DNA of 22,557 nt from a virus, in IMG/VR virus record IMGVR_UViG_3300032236_000641, positions 1 through 22,557 of that record; one strand, written 5' to 3'. This document shows, piece by piece, positions 7,756 to 14,478 of the stretch. The notes under the pieces were generated by a model that worked only from the letters and a program-made list of their open reading frames with translations, had not been told where the DNA came from and made no database searches. How positions within the stretch are numbered: position 1 is the stretch's first letter; each line of letters starts with the position of its first letter. A program made the position numbers and the translations under genes.

Positions 7756-9546
7756 TTATGATCCAAATGTTGCACCAGTAGGTAAGATATTGAAGTTTAA
7801 TAGGATATACTCTGCAGTCTTAGTAGGTTGTAAGTAGATAGCTCCTACTAATTGGTTTCTATCAATTATTGATGGAGTGTTATTTGTATCGTCCATTACT
7901 ACGTTGAATGCATATAAACCTTGTTTTTGCTGTACTGATTGTAGATAAGGGTTAACTTGGTTTAAGAATGAGTTACGAGTAGTTTGTGTGTTTTGTTCGA
8001 ATACTAATGTATTAGCAATACCACCTATATAACGTTTTAATGAGATTAATAATCTTCTTACGTTAACTCTATCTAGTGCAGAAGCTTTAGCTTGTAAAGT
8101 CTTTTGACCGTAGATTACTGTACCTTGACCTGGGAATACTGCAATTGGATTTACTTTTGCTCCGTATAGTAGATCACGTTGTGCTACTGTTAGTCTTCTT
8201 TCTGGTTGAATAACTGTTGTTAAACCACCTCTTGTTAGACCTGCAGGTGCAAACCATTCAGCTGAAATCTTATCACTGTATTCATATACTGCAGGTACGA
8301 TTGTAGATGCAGGGCAGAAAACTAATTTACCAGTTTCGTTTGATGCTAATTGTACCCATGGCCAATATGTAGCTCCGTATGAGTTATCTACAGTTTGTGC
8401 AGAAGTCTTAGCGGTTGAAATATTTTGACCGAATACTGTTGTATCTACTACTGCAATAGCAGTTCCTCTATTTTGTGCTAATGTTAGTAGTGTATTTGCT
8501 ACTGAAGAAGCAGCCTGTAAAGTAATACCCGGAGCGTATATAGTTTTGTAGTCGTATTGGTCTTTATTTACTAATAGGCTTAATGCAATAGTGTAATCAT
8601 TTTGATAAACACCTTGAATGTTATTACCCGCAGTAGTTGGTGCTGTTCCTATACCTCCACCATCTGATGTACTAGGTATATTTGTATAAAGGTTAATTGG
8701 TGCGTTAGTTGGGAAGTTACTTCCTATTGCTGTACCGAAACTACCATTTGCTGATCCAGATCCTACTAGAGGAATTGAACCGGTGTATTGAGTTTGCGGA
8801 GTACCTTGAGCATCAAAGTAGTTAGGTGTTGGCTGTAGAACAGAAGCTACTCTTACGTAATTACTTTGATTTACATATGAACCACTTGTCTGTAGATAGT
8901 AACTATTATCTGTAGGATCTTGAGTTGGAGTAAATGTTTGATCACCAATTACGTAGCTGATATAGTTACTCTGGTTTGGATCTAGAGATAGATTAGCCCA
9001 TGTTTCTAATACAGTCTTACTGTTTTCATAATCATTACCTCTTCTTATTGTAAGAGTGAATAAACCAGATCCTGAACTAGCTGCAGATATCTCCCATCTA
9101 ATATTGCTAACTGAACCTGATGGTAGTAGGCTGCTGTTAACAAGTGATGCACTGAAATCATTATTCATTACAGTACCTTGACCTAAAGTAGCAAGTGTGA
9201 ATGCTACACCAGTAGGGCTTGTTACAGATGCTGTAGCTGAAGTCCAACCTGCTGTATTTGCACTACCTGATGCAACTCTCGTTACAAGTAGAGTAGTACC
9301 ACCTTGTTGGAAGTAGTTGTAAGCTGCTATAGAGGTTAGGTACTCGTAGTTATTACCACCGGTTACAAATAGAGCTCCAAATTGAGATCTAAATGAACTG
9401 TAGGAAGTTACTACGGTTGGAATATTAACTGGACCAAGTACTGTTGGTCCTACAATTGCTGCACCAACCTGTAAAGGTCCTTGCGTGATTTGAGATAGGT
9501 CATTTTCTCTTAAAAAGACCCCTGGAGATATTAAAGTTTCTGCCAT
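7756..9546 (-). CDS. gp18: Contractile tail sheath protein (T4 gp18 type)
   Basis: A 596-residue protein, close to the T4 sheath (659). The N-terminus MAETLISPGVFLRENDLSQI is the usual sheath opening, followed by GAAIVGPTVLGPVNIPTVVT and a SYSSFRSQFG motif near residues 50-59. The middle (about 110-300) is S/G/T-rich and variable, as in surface-exposed sheath domains. The C-terminal third holds the conserved core: QAKASALDRVNVRRLLISLK, then TRNSFLNQVNPYLQSVQ, and the closing AEYILLNFNIL. The sheath polymer contracts to drive the tube into the host envelope. A CTATTTATTATTAAG motif lies 24 nt ahead of the ATG and is nearly identical to the one ahead of the PhoH gene, suggesting strong co-regulated late expression. 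Confidence 0.95.
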   Translation of the reverse strand: MAETLISPGVFLRENDLSQITQGPLQVGAAIVGPTVLGPVNIPTVVTSYSSFRSQFGALFVTGGNNYEYLTSIAAYNYFQQGGTTLLVTRVASGSANTAGWTSATASVTSPTGVAFTLATLGQGTVMNNDFSASLVNSSLLPSGSVSNIRWEISAASSGSGLFTLTIRRGNDYENSKTVLETWANLSLDPNQSNYISYVIGDQTFTPTQDPTDNSYYLQTSGSYVNQSNYVRVASVLQPTPNYFDAQGTPQTQYTGSIPLVGSGSANGSFGTAIGSNFPTNAPINLYTNIPSTSDGGGIGTAPTTAGNNIQGVYQNDYTIALSLLVNKDQYDYKTIYAPGITLQAASSVANTLLTLAQNRGTAIAVVDTTVFGQNISTAKTSAQTVDNSYGATYWPWVQLASNETGKLVFCPASTIVPAVYEYSDKISAEWFAPAGLTRGGLTTVIQPERRLTVAQRDLLYGAKVNPIAVFPGQGTVIYGQKTLQAKASALDRVNVRRLLISLKRYIGGIANTLVFEQNTQTTRNSFLNQVNPYLQSVQQKQGLYAFNVVMDDTNNTPSIIDRNQLVGAIYLQPTKTAEYILLNFNILPTGATFGS

Positions 9547-9569
9547 GATTATAAATTAGTTTCTTAATA

Positions 9570-9577
9570 ATAAATAG
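9570..9577 (-). promoter_or_regulatory. Candidate late promoter motif ahead of tail sheath gene
   Basis: Coding-strand CTATTTATTATTAAGAAAC, 24 nt from the sheath ATG. It shares its first 15 bases with the copy ahead of the PhoH-like gene at 22279. One of eight recurrent copies. Confidence 0.5.
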
Positions 9578-9610
9578 TTCACTTTATGGCAAAACCTAAA
9601 AACTTTCTAC

Positions 9611-9856
9611 TTAGTTAATATTACCTGTCTCGATATCAATCGATACATTCCCGTACTTAGCCACTAGACTATCTACCATTGCTTTTTCTCTGGTCTTTAG
9701 GTCTAGAATACCATCTTTAAGTTTCTGTTCTTGTGCTTCAAATAGCACTTTTTGGAATTGGATTTCTCCTAAATTAATTACAAATTGATCTGCTTCGTTA
9801 CGTAAACCTTTTAATGATTGTAACTCCTCTTGGGTGATTGTTGCTTGTTCTGACAT
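9611..9856 (-). CDS. Small coiled-coil protein of unknown function
   Basis: An 81-residue, acidic, almost fully helical protein. Residues 8-65 show coiled-coil-like spacing (EELQSLKGLRNEADQFVINL, then FQKVLFEAQEQKLKDG and LKTREKAMVDSLVAKYG); the end is a short beta-like NVSIDIETGN. No signal peptide or membrane segment. It has its own candidate promoter motif 31 nt upstream and lies just ahead of the sheath gene. Small coiled-coil proteins near sheath genes may be assembly factors or scaffold-like, but I cannot assign a function. Start codon chosen as the only ATG giving the full helical frame. Confidence 0.7.
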   Translation of the reverse strand: MSEQATITQEELQSLKGLRNEADQFVINLGEIQFQKVLFEAQEQKLKDGILDLKTREKAMVDSLVAKYGNVSIDIETGNIN

Positions 9857-9885
9857 AATACTTTATTTGTGTTTAGATATATACA

Positions 9886-9894
9886 TATAAATAG
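9886..9894 (-). promoter_or_regulatory. Candidate late promoter motif ahead of coiled-coil gene
   Basis: Coding-strand CTATTTATATGTATATA, 31 nt from the ATG ending at 9856. The upstream hairpin at 9900-9922 abuts it. One of eight recurrent copies. Confidence 0.45.
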
Positions 9895-9899
9895 GCAGG

Positions 9900-9922
9900 A
9901 ATCTAGTTAGAAGCACTAGATT
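9900..9922 (-). other. Perfect inverted repeat at the end of the small membrane-protein gene
   Basis: AATCTAGT, 7-nt spacer, ACTAGATT: an 8-bp perfect stem covering the last codons and stop of the 81-aa membrane protein. On the minus strand it lacks a T run after the stem, while on the plus strand it is followed by six T (9921-9926). As an RNA hairpin it could be an mRNA 3' end or processing site; as a terminator it would act only on antisense transcription. Confidence 0.45.
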
Positions 9923-10148
9923 TTTTACTTTCTTCTATTGCTTTTTTCATTGCCGCTCTTGTTTCGGCAGCAAATGTCTTCATTGATTCGTCAAGCTTTT
10001 GTTCTACTGCTTGTATAGCAGCTTCTTCTTTCTTTACTTCGGTTACTACGTCAATCTCTAATTCAGCTATATCACTATCTTTTACTGCTTTGTAAATATA
10101 AACTCCAGCTACAATTAAAATTGTGAATAAAATGATTAGTCCTAGCAT
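9903..10148 (-). CDS. Small N-anchored membrane protein with helical stalk
   Basis: An 81-residue protein. Residues 2-19 are a single strong membrane segment (LGLIILFTILIVAGVYIY) followed directly by a positive residue, then a charged helical domain (residues 24-75: E, K and A rich) ending in a Ser-rich tail. This type II single-span layout with a long coiled region resembles inner-membrane spanins or membrane-bound accessory proteins, but there is no overlapping lipoprotein partner, so lysis function is only a guess. It follows the APS-kinase gene with its promoter-like motif lying across that gene's stop codon, 20 nt ahead of this ATG. Confidence 0.7.
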   Translation of the reverse strand: MLGLIILFTILIVAGVYIYKAVKDSDIAELEIDVVTEVKKEEAAIQAVEQKLDESMKTFAAETRAAMKKAIEESKKSSASN

Positions 10149-10156
10149 AGTATATA

Positions 10157-10176
10157 GTTTTATACTAATAAATATA
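10157..10176 (-). promoter_or_regulatory. Candidate late promoter, 20-bp perfect copy of the one at 14453
   Basis: Coding strand TATATTTATTAGTATAAAAC, identical over all 20 bases to 14453-14472. It overlaps the last codons and stop of the APS-kinase gene and would drive the small membrane-protein gene whose ATG ends at 10148. Confidence 0.55.
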
Positions 10177-10599
10177 GTCAGAAAAGAAAATATTACATAT
10201 TTCTGACGCTGTTTTATTTGTTGTATCTACAGCAATAAAATTAGTAAGTGGTTGTTCGTAAATAGTATGGTAGTTTTCTTTACCCCTAACCTCACTAGTG
10301 TGAATATAGTATTCTGTTAATTTATTTCCAACCTTTTGTTTGAAATTTTCACGTTGGTCTCTATAAGGTGAAACCATTGCTACTATTACATCTTTATTAT
10401 TTTGATGTAGATAGTAAGCTATATTTTGAGCTAACTCGATATTATCTCGTCTACCTTTTTCAGAATAGTCTTTATTATTGAATAATTTTCTCATCTGGTC
10501 ACCATCTATTAAAAATGCTGATTTGAATCTATCTTTTAATAGTTCTCTGGCAATTGTAGTCTTACCTGCACCCGGTTGTCCAGTTAACCAAATTATCAT
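10165..10599 (-). CDS. cysC: Adenylylsulfate (APS) kinase-like protein
   Basis: A 144-residue P-loop kinase. It has the APS-kinase landmarks in order: Walker A GQPGAGKTT at residues 7-15, FLIDGDQMRKLF at 29-40 (the family's DGD motif), DYSEKGRRDNI at 44-54 and VAMVSPYRDQRENF at 73-86, with Ser77 at the place of the phosphoryl-acceptor-site serine. APS kinase turns APS plus ATP into PAPS, the sulfate donor of sulfotransferases. It is shorter than bacterial CysC (about 200 residues): the lid region before the final YEQPLTNFIAVDTT is cut down, so activity or specificity might differ. The ATG overlaps the sulfotransferase stop (ATGA), tying donor supply to use. No ATP sulfurylase lies in the window, so APS would come from the host. 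A generic phage nucleotide kinase is the alternative. Confidence 0.8.
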   Translation of the reverse strand: MIIWLTGQPGAGKTTIARELLKDRFKSAFLIDGDQMRKLFNNKDYSEKGRRDNIELAQNIAYYLHQNNKDVIVAMVSPYRDQRENFKQKVGNKLTEYYIHTSEVRGKENYHTIYEQPLTNFIAVDTTNKTASEICNIFFSDYIY

Positions 10600-11414
10600 C
10601 TGTATCTAAATTTTTCGTTATACCACTTATAGTTATTCATTATCCAATCACAAACATCTTTACCTAGTATTTGAGTAGCTTTAGATGTTACTGGTTCTAG
10701 TTTAGTTCTGATAACATGATCTCCATAAACACCGTATACTTCATCATCTTCTTTTGTAACCTGTTCTATGTTATCAAAATCATGTTCAAAGAATGGTATG
10801 TCTAGATAAGTGTAAATTCGCTGCATTTCTCTTTCTGGGTATAGACATAAATCTTCAAACTTAACAAATAGTACTTTACTATCTATTCCCATTCTAAGCA
10901 TTTCATTAAGTCTTTCAAATGCCATACCAACTGGTGGATTTTGTACCCACAAATCAATACGCTTAGGTGTTGTAGTACCTTGCATCTTAGACCAATCTAA
11001 TAATGGACTTGCTTTATCACTAGCCTTTCTAAAATTCTTTTCCATTGAAGCAAATATATCTCTTGGATCTCTAACCATACAGATAATCTTTGGATCTGGC
11101 TGTATCATGTTTAGAAAATCATAATGAATACCCCATCCTCTACTCTTATCAATAACATATTTCTTGTCTGTTATTCCATTGTAAAAACCATACATCCCAG
11201 CATGACAGAAATTAAGAAAACCTAATTTCATTAATTCTGCATCTTGTGCTTTGAATTCTGGTGAGTTGGTGTAGTTACCTCTAGCTGCAAATATTAGTTC
11301 AAGAACACCTGAAGTTGGTGTTGCATACATATCTGGATTCTGTGCTAGGATATTTTGTAATAGAGTTGAACCTGCTCTTGGTAATGAGCTTTGATAAAAT
11401 ATTTTTTCTACCAT
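10596..11414 (-). CDS. PAPS-dependent sulfotransferase
   Basis: A 272-residue protein with the two PAPS-binding signatures of the sulfotransferase superfamily: the 5'-phosphosulfate loop SLPRAGSTLLQNIL at residues 10-23 and the 3'-phosphate motif ICMVRDPRDIFASME at 111-125. A later FVKFEDLCLYPEREMQ and the helical C-terminus also fit. Such enzymes move sulfate from PAPS to a hydroxyl on a sugar or on a protein tyrosine; the LPRAGSTLL form is seen in both glycan and tyrosyl-protein types, so the acceptor cannot be told. It starts inside the TAATG junction with the glycosyltransferase and overlaps the APS-kinase ATG by 4 bp, so the three are translated together. No signal peptide: it acts in the cytoplasm. 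The likely substrate is a phage fibre glycan or tyrosine, or a host surface-sugar precursor (inference). Confidence 0.88.
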   Translation of the reverse strand: MVEKIFYQSSLPRAGSTLLQNILAQNPDMYATPTSGVLELIFAARGNYTNSPEFKAQDAELMKLGFLNFCHAGMYGFYNGITDKKYVIDKSRGWGIHYDFLNMIQPDPKIICMVRDPRDIFASMEKNFRKASDKASPLLDWSKMQGTTTPKRIDLWVQNPPVGMAFERLNEMLRMGIDSKVLFVKFEDLCLYPEREMQRIYTYLDIPFFEHDFDNIEQVTKEDDEVYGVYGDHVIRTKLEPVTSKATQILGKDVCDWIMNNYKWYNEKFRYR

Positions 11415-12286
11415 TATTGTTGTTTGATTGATGTAACTATTTGATCTATGTTGAATATTTCTGTTTCACTGTTATATGGAAACTCTAATAAATCTCCTGA
11501 TATATTGAACTTACTTAAATAAGCTCCTTTTAATTCAGGTTTTGTTGTAAATGGATTAGATAGGATATTATCGTGTAAGTCATACCCAAATACATACGGA
11601 TTATTAGCTATCCAGCAAACTGTTGATTTTAATCCTAATGCAGCAGCGGTATGTTGAGCAAAACTATCTATAAATAATCTCTTAGTACTTAGGCTAATCA
11701 AAACAGATAGTGATCTAAAGTTGTCTGTTACCGATACAGTATTATCGTACTGAAATTGGTCTTCTCTCCTTATATGTACTATTGTATACGAATCTTTGAA
11801 TTGGTCTATTACTGCTGTAGCAACAGATCTTGGAATATCTCTAGCCCATGAATACTTCATGTCTGATAAAGCTCCACCATTTGTCTGTAGTAGTAGGATT
11901 GGCTTGTCAAAGTTAAACTTAGTGCTGTAGAATTTCTGCTCTCTACTACTCAAATATACCTTAGGTACCTCACCATCATACTCAATACCAAACATATTAC
12001 ACCAGGTAGCTATTAGATGCTCTTCTTGTAAGAGATGGCTTGTTTCTAGGTATGGATCATGTGCAAATACTTTGAAGTCTTTACCTTCAATATAATCCTC
12101 ATAGAAATAAGAGAAACCTCCAAATGCAAATGTTCTATCTACATTTGGATTATTTAAGAATACATCAGGATAACCTGATACTACGATTAGAGTGGATTTA
12201 GGATACTGTTTTTTAATTGCTTCGCATACGGCTGTAGCCATAATGCATTTACCCATCCCACCATTTATTTGGAAGATAATATTCAT
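11414..12286 (-). CDS. Glycosyltransferase family 9-like (heptosyltransferase-like) protein
   Basis: A 290-residue protein with a two-domain GT-B look. The N-terminus MNIIFQINGGMGKCIMATAV and AIKKQYPKSTLIVVSGYPDV (about residues 24-43) match the ADP-heptose:LPS heptosyltransferase fold with its GGxGK turn. The second domain has LLLQTNGGALSDMKYSWARD (131-150), TIVHIRREDQ (168-177) and LISLSTKRLFIDSFAQHTAA (196-215), then a GLKSTVCWI strand, the region that binds the sugar nucleotide in GT9 proteins. It would add a sugar, unknown which, to a glycan or protein. It is the first of three coupled genes; its TAATG overlap with the sulfotransferase suggests the sugar is then sulfated. Family call is good; donor and acceptor are unknown. 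Confidence 0.75.
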   Translation of the reverse strand: MNIIFQINGGMGKCIMATAVCEAIKKQYPKSTLIVVSGYPDVFLNNPNVDRTFAFGGFSYFYEDYIEGKDFKVFAHDPYLETSHLLQEEHLIATWCNMFGIEYDGEVPKVYLSSREQKFYSTKFNFDKPILLLQTNGGALSDMKYSWARDIPRSVATAVIDQFKDSYTIVHIRREDQFQYDNTVSVTDNFRSLSVLISLSTKRLFIDSFAQHTAAALGLKSTVCWIANNPYVFGYDLHDNILSNPFTTKPELKGAYLSKFNISGDLLEFPYNSETEIFNIDQIVTSIKQQ

Positions 12287-12311
12287 GTAACTAATTTAAT
12301 TCTATAATAAC

Positions 12312-12656
12312 TTAGAATGACATACCAGGTATGTTAGAACCGCTTACTATACCTGTAACAGTAGTACCTACTTGACTAGCTATTATGTGTAGTACAGTAG
12401 TATCATCTGATCCCCAAGTTGATAGTTGGTCAGAAGTTAAAGTTACTTCTTGCTGTGTTACTCTTTCAAATGCTATAACACCGTCTACTCCCATTACTAC
12501 ATTACCGTATAATACTTCAAATCTTGTTTTGTCAGCACCTAATTTATATGGACGTGCTATTGCAGTCATTGCTGAACCAGATACTATTGTTGATTCACCG
12601 AATGGTCCTTTGTTTTGGACTTGTGTTGCTGCAGGATTAATTGTTGCAAATATCAT
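12312..12656 (-). CDS. Hypothetical small protein following the repeat fibre
   Basis: A 114-residue protein with no cysteine, no signal peptide and an all-beta feel: alternating V/T/G stretches such as GESTIVSGSAMTAIARPYK, RFEVLYGNVVMGVDGVIAFE and VTQQEVTLTSDQLSTWGSDD, ending ITGSNIPGMSF-like (TGIVSGSNIPGMSF). I do not recognise the family. It lies 67 nt after the 563-aa repeat fibre and 25 nt ahead of the glycosyltransferase, in the same direction. A fibre-associated tip, adaptor or chaperone is possible from position, as is a small virion decoration protein. Leader is A-rich (AACAATAACAAATG) with no Shine-Dalgarno. Confidence 0.7.
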   Translation of the reverse strand: MIFATINPAATQVQNKGPFGESTIVSGSAMTAIARPYKLGADKTRFEVLYGNVVMGVDGVIAFERVTQQEVTLTSDQLSTWGSDDTTVLHIIASQVGTTVTGIVSGSNIPGMSF

Positions 12657-12723
12657 TTGTTATTGTTTTTATGTTGTTTATAAGCAAATATATGAAATCT
12701 TTTTTGACTTTCCAAAACTATTT

Positions 12724-14415
12724 TTATGTTAATCTTATCTTTAATATACCTGCAGTATGGTAAACACCTCCTACCGGTATTCCTCCGGCTGCTGCTGCTG
12801 TATCATTTGTGAAGTTTTGAGTTTTTATAGTTGGTGATACTAGATTATTTATGTATAGAGAGCAGTCACTAGATGCTGTTAATCCACAACCAATTGCTGC
12901 TGAATAATTTCCTGATACTGTGTTGCTTTTACCACCCGGTATTATTCCATACATTCCAGTAATATTATTGCCATAACCGCCACTTATTGTTGAATAGTTT
13001 GAATTATACCCTGAAATACTATTACCATTACCGCCACTTATTGTTGAATAGTTTGAATTAGTTCCGGTTATACCGTTACTCTGTCCCCCACCTATTATGG
13101 ATTGTACTGAATGTTGTCCAGTTATACTGTTAAAACTACCACCTCCTATAAATGAATAGTATGTACTCTCTCCACTAATACTATTATTGTAACCACCACT
13201 TATTGTTGAATAGTTTGAACATGTTCCTGAAATACTGTTGCTATAACCACCACTTATTGTTGAATAGCTTGAATTACAACCACAAATATGGCTATTTTTA
13301 CCACCACCTATTGTTGAATAACATGAATTTGTTCCTGAAATAGCATTGTCACGGCCACCACCTATGGTTGAAAATTGTGAGTGTTGTCCAGAAATACTGT
13401 TAGTACTACCGCCACCTATTGTTGAATATTGGGAATATGTTCCACTAATATTATTATTGTAACCGCCACTTATTGTTGAAGTTTGTGAATAACACCCTGA
13501 AATATTATTACCTGTACCACCACCAATTGTTGAGTAATATGAATTACACCCTGAAATACTATTAACTACCCCACCACCAATTGATGAGAAGTATGAATTA
13601 TTACCATTTATACAGTTACCCTCACCACCTGAGATTGTGGATCCTTGTGAATTAATTCCAGGAATCTGATTATTGTAGCCACCACTAATAGTTGAACAGT
13701 TTGCATTATTTGATGATACAATCGAATTATTGTACCCTCCGCTTATAGTTGCATTACAGGCATATGGTGATGATATTATATTACCAAGACCTCCTCCTAT
13801 TGTTGCAAACACTGCGTAACATCCAGAAATAGTATTACTACTACCCCCACTAATTGTCATACCTACACCGTAATATCCTGAAGCAGTGTTGTTACTACCT
13901 CCTGCTATTGTTGAGCGAGATGTATCATTTGAACTATTAATAGTGTTAGTACAACCACCACTTATTGTAGAGCATTGGCCTAGAACGGTGTTATTGTTAC
14001 AGTCTCTAACTGTAGATCCAGCACCTGCTCCTTGTATCATAACACCACCTCCCCCACCACCATTTAAAGCGTATGAAGCAGTAACTGCACAACTAGCAGT
14101 ACCTGTGATACCATTTGTTACAGTCAGTGAACCAGTTATAATAAGTGTGTCAGCATTCGATGTAAACACGCTACCCGTTACAGATGAAGATACTGCTAAT
14201 GAACCTGTGATAACAGCATTACCTGTATATGGAAATGCAGCTCCACCTCCTCCATTCATTGCATATGAAGCGGTTAGTGCGTAAGAGGCTGATGTTGCGT
14301 TTGTGGCAGAACCAGATAGACTACCTGTGATACCGTTTGTTACGATTAGAGAACCGGATACGACTGTATTGTTCTTGGTAATAATACCATTACGGGCTAT
14401 AAATTCATTTGCCAT
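12724..14415 (-). CDS. Tail fibre with about twenty 18-residue STIGGG/SISG repeats
   Basis: A 563-residue fibre-type protein. Residues 1-128 hold ITGSL-type beta repeats and ASYA segments (SATNATSASYALTASYAMNG, FPYTGNAVITGSLAV) also present in the 946-aa fibre. Residues 149-511 are about twenty 18-residue repeats of the pattern YSTIxGGxxNxISGxxSx, much like the left-handed beta-roll of YadA-type adhesin heads, ending in a degenerate unit AAIGCGL. The last 50 residues (ending GGVYHTAGILKIRLT) form a separate cap. The protein has 16 cysteines, mostly at fixed repeat positions, which is unusual for an external phage fibre. It is likely a trimeric host-binding fibre. Candidate promoter 49 nt upstream; the sugar/sulfate genes follow in the same direction. 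Confidence 0.82.
   Translation of the reverse strand: MANEFIARNGIITKNNTVVSGSLIVTNGITGSLSGSATNATSASYALTASYAMNGGGGAAFPYTGNAVITGSLAVSSSVTGSVFTSNADTLIITGSLTVTNGITGTASCAVTASYALNGGGGGGVMIQGAGAGSTVRDCNNNTVLGQCSTISGGCTNTINSSNDTSRSTIAGGSNNTASGYYGVGMTISGGSSNTISGCYAVFATIGGGLGNIISSPYACNATISGGYNNSIVSSNNANCSTISGGYNNQIPGINSQGSTISGGEGNCINGNNSYFSSIGGGVVNSISGCNSYYSTIGGGTGNNISGCYSQTSTISGGYNNNISGTYSQYSTIGGGSTNSISGQHSQFSTIGGGRDNAISGTNSCYSTIGGGKNSHICGCNSSYSTISGGYSNSISGTCSNYSTISGGYNNSISGESTYYSFIGGGSFNSITGQHSVQSIIGGGQSNGITGTNSNYSTISGGNGNSISGYNSNYSTISGGYGNNITGMYGIIPGGKSNTVSGNYSAAIGCGLTASSDCSLYINNLVSPTIKTQNFTNDTAAAAGGIPVGGVYHTAGILKIRLT
12883..13971 (-). repeat. In-frame 54-bp tandem repeat array of the fibre
   Basis: About twenty tandem 54-bp units coding for 18-residue repeats with core STI(S/G)GG and (N)SISG. 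Units differ in sequence, with the TTGTTGAATA-like stretch most conserved on the plus strand. Unit number may vary between relatives through slippage or recombination. Confidence 0.88.
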
Positions 14416-14452
14416 TTATATGGTGCTTCAGTTCACTGTCCCTAAAGCGTGG

Positions 14453-14472
14453 GTTTTATACTAATAAATATA
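14453..14472 (-). promoter_or_regulatory. Candidate late promoter of the repeat fibre-glycan cassette
   Basis: Coding strand TATATTTATTAGTATAAAAC, 38-57 nt from the fibre ATG and identical over 20 bases to 10157-10176. The long leader contains CCCACGCTTTAGGG and CAGTGAACTG, small inverted repeats. No other copy of the motif occurs until 10176, so the fibre, the 114-aa gene and the three enzyme genes may share this transcript. Confidence 0.55.
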
Positions 14473-14478
14473 CTGAAT

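Noticed and set aside
9903-10148. Small membrane protein as inner-membrane spanin
   Set aside because: Layout is compatible, but no overlapping or adjacent outer-membrane lipoprotein and no endolysin or holin is present in the window.
10165-12286. Host-derived sulfate assimilation operon
   Set aside because: There is no ATP sulfurylase, PAPS reductase or transporter; the genes are short, overlapped and embedded in phage structural genes, so a phage module is more fitting.
12883-13971. Possible CRISPR array from regular 54-bp spacing
   Set aside because: The repeats are in frame within one long open frame, vary as protein repeats do, and have no constant repeat with unique spacers or cas genes.
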